Origin: Candidatus Sphingomonas excrementigallinarum | Lineage (GTDB): Bacteria > Pseudomonadota > Alphaproteobacteria > Sphingomonadales > Sphingomonadaceae | Assembly: GCA_019112965.1 (NCBI GenBank) | Contig: DXIH01000115.1 | Span: 1-61,089 of the forward strand | Length of the DNA: 61,089 nt | Direction of reading: 5' to 3' | Part shown: in pieces, positions 15,631 to 25,046 of the stretch | Numbering within the stretch: the stretch's first letter is position 1 | Layout of the letters: each line of letters begins with the position of its first letter | Made by a program: the position numbers and the translations under genes | Notes under the pieces: model-generated | What the model saw: the letters and a program-made list of their open reading frames with translations, nothing else | The model's database searches: none | Told to the model about the DNA's origin: nothing

Positions 15631-16656
15631 ATGCCGCTGATCGATCGCCGTCAGGGCCTGTGGAGCCTGGCCGCCCTGGGCGTGGCCTCAGCCCTTCCCC
15701 TTGCCTGGGCGCGCCGGGCGCAGGCGGCGGCCGTGCAGCGCGGCGTGCTGGCGGTCGTCGAAAAGGGCACGGGGGGCGTCGCCTTCTATCGCGTGCCCGA
15801 TGGCGAGCGGCTGGGCCAGGTTCCGCTAGGTATCCAGCCGCACGAGATGGTCGCCGATGCGGACGGCCGCTTCGCCTATGTCGGCGGTTACGGCGTGAAG
15901 GGCTGGCAGTTCGGCGGCGAGGGCGGGCATCAGCTCTGGGCGATCGACCTGCAGGCACGCAGGCTGGCCCGCACCATCGACCTGTCGCCGCACCGTCGCT
16001 GGCACGGGATGCGGATGGACGCCAAGGGGCGCCTCTATGCGCTGTCCGAGACCGACAGCCTGCTCGCCCGATTCGACACGCCCGCTACCGCCGACAGCCC
16101 CGACCGGATGATCCCGGTCGGCGGCGCACGGAGCCATTATTTCGTGGTGAAGGCCGATGGCAGTCGGGCTTATGTGGCTGACACGATGAGTGGCATGGTC
16201 ATCATGCTCGACCCCGACGATGCCAGCTTCGCGCCGGTCAAACAGCATATCGGCCAGGCGCCCGAGGGCCTGGCGCTGAGCCCCGACGAGCGCACGCTCT
16301 ATGTCATCGATCGCCCGGCTGGGGTTCTCCACGCGCTCGACGCGGTGACGCTCCAGCCCCGTGCCCGCACGAAACTGCGCGGCGAAGCGGTGCGGGTGGT
16401 CGTGGCAAGTGACGGCCGCTTGATCGTGTCGAACACCGCCGACAAGAGCCTGACCCGGCATTCCCCTACGACCCTGGCCGAGGAAGCGCGCCTGCCGCTG
16501 CCCGCCGCCGCGCCGGGGCTGAACCTGCCCGCCGGAGGGTCGATTCTCTATGCCGCGCTGGAGAATAACCGGATCGCGATCGTCGATCTGGCGGCATGGA
16601 AGATCACCGGGGGCTTTGCGACCGGCGACGCGCCTGACACCGCCGTCCTTCTGTAA
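15631..16656 (+). CDS. Periplasmic YncE-like beta-propeller protein
   Basis: 341 residues from ATG 15631, with CAGGAG about 8 nt upstream; earlier in-frame starts would overlap the divergent gene. The N-terminus IDRRQGLWSLAALGVASALPLAWARR is a Tat-like signal. The body repeats seven-bladed propeller strands (FAYVGGYGVKG, LYALSETDSLLARFDT, AYVADTMSGMVIMLDPDD, TLYVIDRPAGVLHALD), like YncE and surface-layer NHL/YVTN proteins. No enzyme motif is evident; such proteins bind ligands or partners in the periplasm. The carotenoid genes follow on the same strand after 48 bp. Confidence 0.8.
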   Translation: MPLIDRRQGLWSLAALGVASALPLAWARRAQAAAVQRGVLAVVEKGTGGVAFYRVPDGERLGQVPLGIQPHEMVADADGRFAYVGGYGVKGWQFGGEGGHQLWAIDLQARRLARTIDLSPHRRWHGMRMDAKGRLYALSETDSLLARFDTPATADSPDRMIPVGGARSHYFVVKADGSRAYVADTMSGMVIMLDPDDASFAPVKQHIGQAPEGLALSPDERTLYVIDRPAGVLHALDAVTLQPRARTKLRGEAVRVVVASDGRLIVSNTADKSLTRHSPTTLAEEARLPLPAAAPGLNLPAGGSILYAALENNRIAIVDLAAWKITGGFATGDAPDTAVLL

Positions 16657-16704
16657 TGGTACCGGCCCTTTGCGTCGGCCACGCTTTCCGGTAGCGGTAA
16701 AGCG

Positions 16705-17865
16705 ATGGCTGCCAAAATCTCCTGCGATGTCGCGATCATTGGCGCAGGCCTGGCCGGGGGCCTGATCGCCCTTGCGCTGAAGGCCCGCCACCCCGCGCTG
16801 GACGTCCGGCTGGTCGATGCGGGCGAGACGATCGGCGGCAACCACCTCTGGTCCTTTTTCGGCAGCGACGTGGACAAGCGCGACCGCTGGATCGTCGAGC
16901 GGCTCGTCGCGCATGGCTGGCGCAGTTACGATGTCGCCTTTCCGGCCCACTCGCGCACCCTGAACCAGACCTATTATTCGATCGAGAGCCACCGGCTCGA
17001 CGCCGAGGTGCGCCGGGTCCTGCCGCCGCACGCGCTGATCCTGGGGCGCAAGGTGCTGGCGGTATCGGCCACGGCCGCCGTGTTCGCCGATGGCGACCGG
17101 GTGGAGGCGACGGGCGTGATCGACGCACGCGGCGCGGGCGACCTGTCCTCGCTGTCCTGCGGCTGGCAGAAATTCGTCGGGCAGGAGCTGAAGCTCGCAC
17201 GCCCGCACGGCGTCGAGCGGCCGGTGGTGATGGACGCCACGGTCAAGCAGCTCGACGGCTATCGCTTCGTCTACACCCTGCCGTTCGCCGAGGACCGGAT
17301 CTTCGTCGAGGACACCTATTACTCGACCTCCGCCGAGCTGAACCGCCGCGCCATCGTCCAGCGGATCGAGCGCTATGCCGAGGCACGCGACTGGGTGGGG
17401 GCCGAGGTGGCGCGCGAGGAGGCGGGCGTGCTGCCGGTCGCGATGGGCGGCGATTTCGACGGCTATTGGCGCAGCGGCGGGGCCAAGACGCCCAAGACCG
17501 GGATGCGCGCCGGGCTGTTCCATCCGACCACCGGCTATTCGTTGCCCGATGCGATCCGCATGGCGGCGATGCTGGCCGATCGGCGCGACTTTGTGGGCGC
17601 CGACCTGCACGATGCGACCTATCGCATGGCGCGCGATGCCTGGGACGCACGCGGCTTTTACCGTATGCTCGACACGATGTTGTTCAAGGCCGCGGAGCCG
17701 GATGAGCGATACCGCGTTCTGGAGCGTTTCTATCGTCTTCCGCCCGACCTGGTCGGGCGTTTCTATGCGGGGCAATCGACCATGGCCGACAAGGCACGAA
17801 TTCTGACCGGACGGCCGCCGGTGCCGATCCTGCGCGCCATCGCCGCTTTGCGAGGTCGGGCATGA
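16705..17865 (+). CDS. crtY: Lycopene beta-cyclase
   Basis: 386 residues. It forms beta-ionone rings on both ends of lycopene to give beta-carotene. The N-terminal dinucleotide-binding motif DVAIIGAGLAGGLIALAL and ETIGGNHLWSFF are characteristic, as are FVGQELKLARPHG and AGLFHPTTGYSLPDAIRMA. It acts at the inner membrane on lycopene made by CrtI, whose start overlaps this stop by four bases (ATGA). The SD is weak. Sphingomonads normally extend this pathway to zeaxanthin and nostoxanthin with hydroxylases not seen here. Confidence 0.95.
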   Translation: MAAKISCDVAIIGAGLAGGLIALALKARHPALDVRLVDAGETIGGNHLWSFFGSDVDKRDRWIVERLVAHGWRSYDVAFPAHSRTLNQTYYSIESHRLDAEVRRVLPPHALILGRKVLAVSATAAVFADGDRVEATGVIDARGAGDLSSLSCGWQKFVGQELKLARPHGVERPVVMDATVKQLDGYRFVYTLPFAEDRIFVEDTYYSTSAELNRRAIVQRIERYAEARDWVGAEVAREEAGVLPVAMGGDFDGYWRSGGAKTPKTGMRAGLFHPTTGYSLPDAIRMAAMLADRRDFVGADLHDATYRMARDAWDARGFYRMLDTMLFKAAEPDERYRVLERFYRLPPDLVGRFYAGQSTMADKARILTGRPPVPILRAIAALRGRA

Positions 17866-19337
17866 AGAGCGCGGTCGTCATCGGATCGGGTTTCGGCGGG
17901 CTGGCGCTGGCCATGCGCCTGCAATCGGCGGGCGTGCAGACGACGATCGTCGAGGCGCGCGACAAGCCGGGCGGGCGCGCTTATTATTGGGAGCGTGACG
18001 GCTTCACCTTCGACGCCGGGCCCACGGTCATCACCGATCCGGCCTGCCTGGAGGAGCTGTGGGCGCTGACCGGCCGGTCGATGTCGGAGGATGTGAAGCT
18101 CGACCCCGTCAGCCCCTTCTACCGGCTGAACTGGGTCGACGGCACCAATTTCGACTATAGCAACGACGATACCCAGCTCCGCTCGGAAATCGCCAAGCTG
18201 AACCCCGCCGATATCGAGGGCTATGGCAAGTTCCTCGACTATGCCGAGGGCGTGTACCGCGAAGGCTATGAGAAGCTCGGCCATGTCGCGTTTCTCGACT
18301 TCGCCTCGATGGTGAAGGCCGCGCCCGCGCTGGCGAAATACCAGGCATGGAATTCGGTCTATGCCATGGTGTCGAAGTTCGTGAAGTCGGAGAAGCTGCG
18401 CGAGGCGCTGTCCTTCCACACGCTGCTCGTCGGCGGCAATCCGATGACGACCAGCGCCATCTATGCGCTGATCCACAAGCTGGAGCGCGACGGCGGCGTC
18501 TGGTTCGCGCGCGGCGGCACCAACCGGCTGGTGGCGGGCATGGTCGCGCAGTTCGAGCGGATCGGCGGTGTCATCCGCCTGGGCGATCCCGTCACCCGGA
18601 TCGAGACGCTGGGCGACCGCGCGACCGGCGTCGTCACCAAGAGCGGCCTGACCATCCAGGCCGATGCCGTCGCGACCAATGCCGACATCATGCACAGCTA
18701 TCGCGACCTGCTGTCTGACAACCGCTCGGCGCGGCGGACGGTCAACCGGCTGGAGCGCAAGCGCTATTCGCCGTCGCTGTTCGTCGTCCATTTCGGCATC
18801 AAGGGCGCGTGGCCGGGCATCCCCCACCACATGATCCTGTTCGGCCCGCGCTATAAGGGCCTGCTGACTGATATCTACGACACCGGCGTGCTGTCGGAGG
18901 ATTTCTCGCTCTACCTCCACCACCCGACCGTCACCGACCCAAGTCTGGCGCCCGAGGGGCATTCGACCTTCTATGCGCTGGCCCCGGTGCCGCACATGGG
19001 CAAGTTCCCGATGGACTGGGACGAGGTCGGGCCGATCCTGGAAAAGCGTATCCTGGACGAAGTGGGTCGTCGCCTGATCCCCGACATTCACGAGCGGATC
19101 GTGACCAAGTTCCACTATGCGCCCGCCGATTTCGCGACCGACCTGAACGCGCACATGGGCTCGGCCTTCTCGCTGGAGCCCATCCTGACCCAGAGCGCCT
19201 ATTTCCGGGTCCACAACCGCGACGATTCGATCCCGAACCTGTATTTCGTCGGGGCGGGCACGCATCCGGGCGCAGGGATTCCGGGCGTGGTCGGCAGCGC
19301 CAAAGCGACGGCCGCGCTGATGCTGGGGCGGCAGTAG
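17862..19337 (+). CDS. crtI: Phytoene desaturase
   Basis: 491 residues. It converts phytoene to lycopene by four desaturations using FAD. The N-terminus SAVVIGSGFGGLALAMRLQS and the segment GGRAYYWERDGFTFDAGPTVITDP are diagnostic. The C-terminal FAD motif reads LYFVGAGTHPGAGIPGVVGSAKA. The start overlaps the crtY stop. A hairpin repeat of the TTCAGCCTGAGCGAAGTC family follows about 15 bp downstream and may end the transcript. Confidence 0.96.
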   Translation: MKSAVVIGSGFGGLALAMRLQSAGVQTTIVEARDKPGGRAYYWERDGFTFDAGPTVITDPACLEELWALTGRSMSEDVKLDPVSPFYRLNWVDGTNFDYSNDDTQLRSEIAKLNPADIEGYGKFLDYAEGVYREGYEKLGHVAFLDFASMVKAAPALAKYQAWNSVYAMVSKFVKSEKLREALSFHTLLVGGNPMTTSAIYALIHKLERDGGVWFARGGTNRLVAGMVAQFERIGGVIRLGDPVTRIETLGDRATGVVTKSGLTIQADAVATNADIMHSYRDLLSDNRSARRTVNRLERKRYSPSLFVVHFGIKGAWPGIPHHMILFGPRYKGLLTDIYDTGVLSEDFSLYLHHPTVTDPSLAPEGHSTFYALAPVPHMGKFPMDWDEVGPILEKRILDEVGRRLIPDIHERIVTKFHYAPADFATDLNAHMGSAFSLEPILTQSAYFRVHNRDDSIPNLYFVGAGTHPGAGIPGVVGSAKATAALMLGRQ

Positions 19338-19352
19338 GTTATACCCCAACCC

Positions 19353-19452
19353 CCGTTCAGCCTGAGCGAAGTCGAAGGCCAAGGGAAGACCCGGCCCGGC
19401 ATCCCTGTGGCAAGGGTATCGCGTGGCCTTCGATTTCGCTCAGGCTGAACGG
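19353..19452. repeat. Inverted repeat, GTTCAGCCTGAGCGAAGTCG family
   Basis: Arms CCGTTCAGCCTGAGCG + AAGTCGAAGGCC and their inverse, about 45 bp apart. Other copies are at 31756, 32749 and 49743. It lies between crtI and the next gene, whose RBS lies just beyond it. Confidence 0.75.
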
Positions 19453-19481
19453 AGAAGGGGATTCATGAAGAAGGGTAGGTC

Positions 19482-20438
19482 ATGTCGTTGGTCACGCTGC
19501 TCGCCGCCATTCTCGCTACCGCCACGCCGATGGCCGATCGCGACATTGCTGCCCCGGGCCCACAGGGGCCGCTGAAAGGCAGCTGGACCGGGCCGGAAGG
19601 ACCCAGGGTGCCGGTCGTCCTGATGATCCCCGGATCGGGCCCGACCGACCGCGACGGCAACAGTCCGCGCGGCCTGAAAGCGGCCTCACTGCGTTTGCTG
19701 GCGGAAGGACTGGCGAACAGGGGCATCGCCAGCGTGCGCATCGACAAGCGCGGCATGTTCGCCAGCGCGGGCGCGATCCCCGATGCCAACAAGGTGACGA
19801 TCGACGACTATGCCGCCGACACCCGCGCGTGGATCGCCGCGATTCGTGCGAAGACCGGAATCCCTTGCGTCTGGGTGCTGGGGCATAGCGAGGGCGGGCT
19901 GGTCGCGCTCGACACCGCCGCCGCCAGACCGGCCGGACTGTGCGGCGTCATCGCCGTCTCCACCCCCGGACGACCGCTGGGTGAGGTCATGCGGGCACAG
20001 CTCCATGCGAACCCCGCCAACGCGCCCCTGTTGCCCGATGCCGACCGCGCAATCGATGCACTGGAGGCCGGGCGGACCATCCCCGCCACCAGCCTGACGC
20101 CGCCGCTGCCGATGCTGTTCGCCGACGCGGTCCAGCCGTTTCTGGTCAACAGCTTTGCCAAGGACCCCGCGAAGCTGGCGGCGGCGACCGCAAAGCCGCT
20201 GCTGATCGTGCAGGGTGAATCCGATCTGCAGGTCACGGTCGAGGATGCGAAGATCCTGAAGGCCGCCCAGCCGAAGGCGACCCTGGTGTTGCTGCCCAAG
20301 GTCAATCATGTGCTGAAGACGGTGGAGGGCGACAACCGCGGCGCGAACCTGGCGACCTATGCCGACCCGAACCTGCCGCTCGCGCCCGGTGTGGTGACGG
20401 CGGTGGTGGACTTCGTCACGAACCACCCGGCGCAATAA
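19482..20438 (+). CDS. Secreted alpha/beta hydrolase
   Basis: 318 residues with a short signal peptide (LVTLLAAILATATPMA). GTWTGP-like strands lead to the oxyanion region MIPGSGPTDRDGNSP; this PGSGP..RDGN pattern is typical of a subfamily of periplasmic esterase-like hydrolases. The nucleophile elbow is GHSEGG with Ser136, the acid probably in QGESDLQV, and the His in PKVNHVLK. Substrate unknown. Start at 19482 is preceded by AAGAAGGG. Confidence 0.82.
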   Translation: MSLVTLLAAILATATPMADRDIAAPGPQGPLKGSWTGPEGPRVPVVLMIPGSGPTDRDGNSPRGLKAASLRLLAEGLANRGIASVRIDKRGMFASAGAIPDANKVTIDDYAADTRAWIAAIRAKTGIPCVWVLGHSEGGLVALDTAAARPAGLCGVIAVSTPGRPLGEVMRAQLHANPANAPLLPDADRAIDALEAGRTIPATSLTPPLPMLFADAVQPFLVNSFAKDPAKLAAATAKPLLIVQGESDLQVTVEDAKILKAAQPKATLVLLPKVNHVLKTVEGDNRGANLATYADPNLPLAPGVVTAVVDFVTNHPAQ

Positions 20439-20513
20439 AGTCCGATCCGGTCACAAAGCCGACATGATTGGCACCGATCGTTGCCCGGTCGTCACGACAC
20501 CGGGAGAGTTCTG

Positions 20514-21416
20514 ATGCGCCGTCTTGCCTGCCTGTTCCTGGCCACCTTGACGGCCGCCACGCCACCGACGCCGGAGCGGGTGATCGCACCGGATGGTCGC
20601 GAAACCCTGTCGGTCAACGGCGTCACCCGTTCCGTGCTGATCGATCCGGCGGCGCTCGGCATTCCGATCATTACCAAGAGCTATGCCGACGCGGCGGGTA
20701 TGAAGCCGGGCATGATCGAACTTGGATTTCGTGTCGGGCCGGTGCGGATCGACGGAAAATCCGCCGTGGCCGAGGTCCAGTCCGGTGCGGGCGCAGCGTT
20801 CAAGCGGCGGATCGCCTTTGCCGAACAGCCCTATGCCAAGGGTTTTGACGGCGTGTTCGGCCCCGCCAGCCTGGCCGATCCCGTTATCCGCTTTCGCCTG
20901 CGTGAGCCTCAAGCGGGCGAGCGAACCGTCAGCCTGCCGATGGTCGGCGGGGGCGGCGTGTTCGGCGACTGGGGATCACGCTATGTCGTGATAGCAGTCG
21001 AGGGGGAGCCGATGCGTGTGATCTTCAATCCCCGTAATCCGCGCAGCACGACCAATGCGGGCGGTGCGGTTCGGCTCGCCCGGGCGTATGGCGGCGAGCT
21101 GTCCGGTGCGCCGACCCAGCAGGAAATCGTCTTCGGGGTAACACGACCGATCCGGACGATGACGTTGAAGACGCCCGTGGCGATCGGCCCGTTCGCGATG
21201 TCGCAATTGGGCGTGCGAACCGTCGATTTCGGCAGCACGGCGACAATCGCGGATGCCGATGCGCCGGCGGGTGACCCCGATGAAGTCGTCGTGACCGGCA
21301 AGGGAAAGCATAATGCCAAGAAAGACTGGCTGTCGATCGGCGCGGACCAACTGAACCGTTGTTCGTCGATCGTCTTCGACAAACCCGCCAGGCAGGTCCG
21401 GCTAAGCTGTCTCTGA
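20514..21416 (+). CDS. Secreted hypothetical protein
   Basis: 300 residues from ATG 20514, with GGGAGAG upstream; starting here gives a signal peptide (MRRLACLFLATLTAATP). The body looks beta-rich and resembles aspartyl-protease-like secreted proteins (SVLIDPAALGIPIITKSYA; GVFGPASLADPVIRFRL), but no DTG/DSG active site is evident, so I do not assign catalysis. A Cys pair occurs near the C-terminus (LNRCSS ... RLSCL). Same strand as the hydrolase upstream, 75 bp apart. Confidence 0.65.
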   Translation: MRRLACLFLATLTAATPPTPERVIAPDGRETLSVNGVTRSVLIDPAALGIPIITKSYADAAGMKPGMIELGFRVGPVRIDGKSAVAEVQSGAGAAFKRRIAFAEQPYAKGFDGVFGPASLADPVIRFRLREPQAGERTVSLPMVGGGGVFGDWGSRYVVIAVEGEPMRVIFNPRNPRSTTNAGGAVRLARAYGGELSGAPTQQEIVFGVTRPIRTMTLKTPVAIGPFAMSQLGVRTVDFGSTATIADADAPAGDPDEVVVTGKGKHNAKKDWLSIGADQLNRCSSIVFDKPARQVRLSCL

Positions 21417-21502
21417 CCCTCTTTCCCCTGTGAGGATCTTGTCGCGCAACTGCTGGTAATGGGAAGGGTATGGTGATGCCGGAGCCGCTGGTATAGCGGC
21501 TC

Positions 21503-21648
21503 TAGAGCAAGATGACATGAGATGAACTCACCCCTCCCCTTCAGGGGAGGGGCCGGGTGTGGGGCGTTTCCGCAAACGTGCGGTCTGTGGCGAGGCCCCA
21601 CCCCAACCCCTCCCCTGAGGGGGAGGGGCTTACGTCGGTTCAAGGCAA
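21503..21648. repeat. Long dispersed repeat (about 146 bp), copy 1
   Basis: Runs from TAGAGCAAGATGACATGA to GGTTCAAGGCAA, with two CCCCTCCCC/GGGGAGGGG hairpins inside. An inverted, near-identical copy is at 32928-33075. The matching sequence extends beyond the hairpins, so it is a defined element. It lies in the 333-bp gap between convergent genes; the rest of that gap holds only a hairpin. Confidence 0.8.
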
Positions 21649-21667
21649 TGTTATCACAGTCTAACTG

Positions 21668-21690
21668 GGGGGGCGGACGGGCCGCCCCCC
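21668..21690. terminator. GC hairpin between convergent genes
   Basis: Nine-base perfect arms GGGGGGCGG / CCGCCCCCC around ACGGG, about 60 bp past the rlmN stop. No T-run on either strand, so terminator function is likely but not certain. Confidence 0.45.
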
Positions 21691-21749
21691 TATGCCCACT
21701 CCCCGGCGCTTCCCTTTCCCACGGGCATGTTTGCAGGGAAGAAAAAGAC

Positions 21750-22946
21750 TCAGCCCAAAGCCGCGAACTTCTCTTCCGCCTCGCGGTCGAGCTGCGCGCG
21801 GCTCTTCTTCTCGGCGGCGGTCTTCAACTGGCCGCACGCCGCGTCGATGTCGCGCCCGCGCGGGGTGCGGACGGGGGCCGAGATGCCGCCCTCGAACACG
21901 ATGTCGGAGAAGCGCCGAATGCGCTCCGGCGTCGAGCATTCGTAATCGGCGCCGGGCCAGGGGTTGAACGGGATCAGGTTCACCTTGGCGGGCAGGTCGT
22001 AATGGCGTAGCAGCCGGACCAGCTCATGCGCATCGGCGTCCGAGTCGTTCTTGTCCTTCAGCATCACATATTCGAACGTGATGCGCCGGGCGTTGTTCGC
22101 ACCCGGATAGTCGGCGCACGCCTGAAGCAGTTCCTCGATGCCGTATTTCTTGTTGAGCGGCACCAGCTCGTCGCGCACGTCCTTGGTCACCGCATGGAGC
22201 GACACGGCCAGGTTCACGCCGATCTCCGCGCCCGCGCGCGCCATCATCGGCACGACGCCGCTGGTCGACAGGGTGATGCGACGCTTGGAGAGCGCCAGGC
22301 CGTCGCCGTCCATCACCAGCTTCAGCGCATCGCGCACCGCATCGAAATTATAGAGCGGCTCGCCCATGCCCATCATGACGATGTTGGTCAGCATGCGGCC
22401 TTCCGGCTGGCTGGGCCATTCGCCGAGCGAGTCGCGGGCCAGCATCACCTGCCCGACGATCTCGCCCGCGGTCAGGTTGCGGACGAGGCGCATCGTGCCG
22501 GTGTGGCAGAAACGGCAGTTCAGCGTGCAGCCGACCTGGCTCGACACGCACAGGGTCCCCCGATCGGCGTCGGGGATGAACACCATCTCGTAATCCTGCC
22601 CGTCGGCCGACCGCAGCAGCCATTTGCGCGTGCCGTCGTTCGACACCTGCGCCTCGACCACCTCGGGACGGCCGATGACGAAGCGTTCCTCCAGCCAGGG
22701 ATGCTGCGCCTTGGCGATGTCGGTCATGTCGGCAAAGCGAGTCGCACCGCGATTGTAGAGCCAGTGCCAGATCTGCTTGGAGCGCAGCTTGGCCTGCTTC
22801 AACTCCATGCCCGCCGACAACAACGCCTCGCGCAGCTGGTCCTTGGTCAGGCCGATCAGGTCGACGCGACCATCGGGGCGCGGCTGCACGCCACGCGGCA
22901 CGGGCACGGGATCGATGTGCCCCGGAATGGGCATGTCAGGGGTCAT
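21750..22946 (-). CDS. rlmN: Dual-specificity 23S rRNA/tRNA adenine-C2 methyltransferase
   Basis: 398 residues. A radical-SAM enzyme that methylates A2503 of 23S rRNA and A37 of some tRNAs. The cluster motif is visible as C140-x3-C144-x2-C147 ([12 protein letters not shown]), with [12 protein letters not shown] and the methyl-carrier Cys in DAACGQLK near the C-terminus. Length fits alphaproteobacterial RlmN. Its ATG overlaps the stop of the NYN gene (ATGA), so it is translated after that gene on one mRNA. Confidence 0.96.
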   Translation of the reverse strand: MTPDMPIPGHIDPVPVPRGVQPRPDGRVDLIGLTKDQLREALLSAGMELKQAKLRSKQIWHWLYNRGATRFADMTDIAKAQHPWLEERFVIGRPEVVEAQVSNDGTRKWLLRSADGQDYEMVFIPDADRGTLCVSSQVGCTLNCRFCHTGTMRLVRNLTAGEIVGQVMLARDSLGEWPSQPEGRMLTNIVMMGMGEPLYNFDAVRDALKLVMDGDGLALSKRRITLSTSGVVPMMARAGAEIGVNLAVSLHAVTKDVRDELVPLNKKYGIEELLQACADYPGANNARRITFEYVMLKDKNDSDADAHELVRLLRHYDLPAKVNLIPFNPWPGADYECSTPERIRRFSDIVFEGGISAPVRTPRGRDIDAACGQLKTAAEKKSRAQLDREAEEKFAALG

Positions 22947-23665
22947 TCTTTGTTTTCCGCTAGACGGGAGTTGACCTGCATATAGCAGTTTCGCACGCCA
23001 TCGACGTGCTGAAGGAGATCGGGAGCAACGGGGGCTCCCATCGGGTCGAGCACGACGTCAATGCCTTCACGACGGGCGAGTTTGACGGGCGGCACGAAGT
23101 CGGCGTCGGCCGCGACCAGGACAATCTGGTCAACCTGGCGCTTATGCGCCATCGCGGCGATATCCAACCCGAGCCGCATGTCGACACCCTTCTGAACCAC
23201 ATCGAGTTCGAAATCGTCGTCGCGCGGCGGATGCCCTTCGCGCCAGCGGTGGATGGCATTCGGTCGCAACCGCCAGGGAGAGAGATTTTCGTTCAACCGG
23301 CCTAGTCGCAGGGCGACCTTTCGGGTCTTGTGCAGGCGGTTATGAATGGCGAGCCGCAATTTGGCCTCCGGAGTCTGGGCCAGATTGACCGCGCGCTTGT
23401 CGATCGGCGTGTGCAGCCTCTTGGTCAGCGGGGGGCAGTCGTAGAAAAAGATGCGGTACAGTTCCGCCGTTTCCTGGGGCGCATACCCAGCTTTGTCGAC
23501 GTTCGACCATGCCGGATGGGCTCTGAGTCGCGCCGTTATGTGATGCGCGGCCATGCAAACCACGCCGAACGCTACATCTTCCGCCTCGTCGGCGACAAGA
23601 TTGGGAAAGGCTGATTTGAAACGGCGCAGAAAGAACGCGCCATCAATCACGACGGCAGTGGGCAT
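22943..23665 (-). CDS. NYN domain (LabA/DUF88) putative ribonuclease
   Basis: 240 residues from ATG 23665; a TTG just before is possible. The NYN fold (PIN-like) is indicated by [13 protein letters not shown] at the start, a run of acidic residues [25 protein letters not shown], and the [19 protein letters not shown] strand-turn with paired Asp. NYN proteins are usually metal-dependent RNases. It is followed by rlmN with an ATGA overlap. No good SD precedes the start; instead a long hairpin occupies the leader. RNA target unknown. Confidence 0.85.
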   Translation of the reverse strand: MPTAVVIDGAFFLRRFKSAFPNLVADEAEDVAFGVVCMAAHHITARLRAHPAWSNVDKAGYAPQETAELYRIFFYDCPPLTKRLHTPIDKRAVNLAQTPEAKLRLAIHNRLHKTRKVALRLGRLNENLSPWRLRPNAIHRWREGHPPRDDDFELDVVQKGVDMRLGLDIAAMAHKRQVDQIVLVAADADFVPPVKLARREGIDVVLDPMGAPVAPDLLQHVDGVRNCYMQVNSRLAENKE

Positions 23666-23687
23666 CAATGGCTACCAGAAATGCAAT

Positions 23688-23753
23688 GTCCCCGGAAGCT
23701 GGCCTTGAGCTGATGTCTGCTCTTGCGAGCGCCTCAAGACGGCTGCCGGGGAC
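23688..23753 (-). promoter_or_regulatory. 66-nt imperfect hairpin in the leader of the NYN-rlmN operon
   Basis: Outer arms GTCCCCGG/CCGGGGAC pair perfectly, then AGC/GCT, then CTTGAG/CTCAAG, and an inner GCTC-TTGC-GAGC stem, with small bulges. It starts about 5 nt after the predicted transcription start and ends 22 nt before the ATG, so it would be the 5' end of the mRNA. It could control stability or translation, or be an RNase substrate. Confidence 0.6.
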
Positions 23754-23764
23754 CTGATTGCCGC

Positions 23765-23793
23765 TACATAGCGTATAGACGCCGAAAAATCAA
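23765..23793 (-). promoter_or_regulatory. Promoter for the NYN-rlmN operon
   Basis: Read leftward: TTGATT, 17 nt, TATGTA. Good sigma-70-type match with ideal spacing. The -35 overlaps the stop codon of the upstream IalB-like gene. Confidence 0.55.
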
Positions 23794-24260
23794 GTTTCCT
23801 CCACGCACGCCAGCGTCGCCGCGTCGATCGCCGACGCGGCGCCCGCCAGGGCATAGGTGTCGGCGAAGGGGCGGTGGCGCGGGTCGACGGCGGAGAGGCT
23901 CATGCTGCGGCCCGAGCGCATCGCCATGACCAGCGCGTGGTCGGTGGCGGCGTCGGGGGCCCAGACGTCCCTGTCGCTGCCGACCAGCGGAAAGCGCCGC
24001 TCGCCGATCGCCAGCGTGACCGTCGCGGCGCGGTTGCGGGGGAGGCTGAGGTGCGCGTGGAAGGATTCGCGCAGACGCTTGGCGGGCCAGGTGCCGACGC
24101 TGGCAAAGCCGCCCGTCCGGCCGTTCGCCAGCACCGGCCTGGCGATGGCATAGCAGCGATCGGGATCGCGAAACGCCCCCCAGCCCTTGTAGATGCCGAT
24201 CGTCTCGCGCGCGAGGACGGGGGTAGCGACCAGCGCAAGGCAGAGCGCCAGCCGCTTCAT
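23790..24260 (-). CDS. Secreted IalB-like protein
   Basis: 156 residues from ATG 24260 with signal peptide MKRLALCLALVATPVLA. The mature part starts RETIGIYKGWGAFRDPDRCYAIARP and ends LACVEET; WGAF..PDRCYAI..P and the single distant Cys resemble the invasion-associated locus B family, which are periplasmic proteins of unclear function. Assignment is moderate. Its start overlaps the stop of the histidine phosphatase gene (ATGA), so they form a two-gene unit. Confidence 0.65.
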   Translation of the reverse strand: MKRLALCLALVATPVLARETIGIYKGWGAFRDPDRCYAIARPVLANGRTGGFASVGTWPAKRLRESFHAHLSLPRNRAATVTLAIGERRFPLVGSDRDVWAPDAATDHALVMAMRSGRSMSLSAVDPRHRPFADTYALAGAASAIDAATLACVEET

Positions 24261-24901
24261 GGGCCAGCCCGGTGAATCACGGTTTCGACGCCGCCCTCGA
24301 TCATCACGATCGACCCCTGCGGCAGGCGTTCGGCCACCGGCACGCCGCACAGCGAATCATCGGCCAGGCCCAGCATCAGCCCGCGCAGCACCCGGCTGGA
24401 CAGGCCATGCATCAGGATCAGGCGATCGCCGTCATGCCCGGCGGTGTCCGCCAGCCACGCCGACAGCCTCGCCGCCATTGCCACATAGGTCTCGCCGTCC
24501 GGCGCGCCGACCGCCATGCCGTGCGGGTGCACGATGGGGCCGTGGATCGCAGCCAGCGTCGCGAAATCCTGTCCGCCCCAGCTGCCGAAACCCAGTTCGA
24601 TCAACCGGACATCATGCCGAGTCGCATGCCAGTCGAGCGCCAGATGCTCGGCGATCACCGCCAGCGTCTGAAGCGCGCGGCCCGTCGGCGAGGACCAGAG
24701 GGTCAGGGCGGGGGACGTGCCCAGCCGTTCGCGCAAGGCTTCGCCGATGGCGTCGGCCTGGGCAAATCCCCGCCGGGTCAGCGGCGTGTGCAGTTCGACC
24801 CGGTCGCCCTGGATGCGTCCGATCCGGTTGAACACCGTCTCGCCATGCCGGGCGATATAGTCGCGGCCTTTCCGGGCAGGCGGTGCTTGCAGGGGCGTCA
24901 T
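24257..24901 (-). CDS. Histidine phosphatase family protein
   Basis: 214 residues. The phospho-accepting motif ARHGET lies near residue 17, followed by LTRRGFAQADAIGEAL, SSPTGRALQTL, and the second catalytic His in LILMHGLSSRVLRG. This is the phosphoglycerate mutase-like (branch 1) fold; it removes or moves phosphate on small molecules or proteins in the cytoplasm. Substrate cannot be read from sequence. Downstream gene overlaps by four bases. Confidence 0.88.
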   Translation of the reverse strand: MTPLQAPPARKGRDYIARHGETVFNRIGRIQGDRVELHTPLTRRGFAQADAIGEALRERLGTSPALTLWSSPTGRALQTLAVIAEHLALDWHATRHDVRLIELGFGSWGGQDFATLAAIHGPIVHPHGMAVGAPDGETYVAMAARLSAWLADTAGHDGDRLILMHGLSSRVLRGLMLGLADDSLCGVPVAERLPQGSIVMIEGGVETVIHRAGP

Positions 24902-25046
24902 GACCCGCCATCCCTGTCGCGGCTGTTGCGTCTATGCAACGCTTTTTCCTGTTTAGCTGAGGTTCATGCAACGTCCGCGCTTTCGCGCCATTGGTGCGGC
25001 AACCGCCGAATGTAACGGCGGCCGGTACAGTAATGGAGTATAGTGT

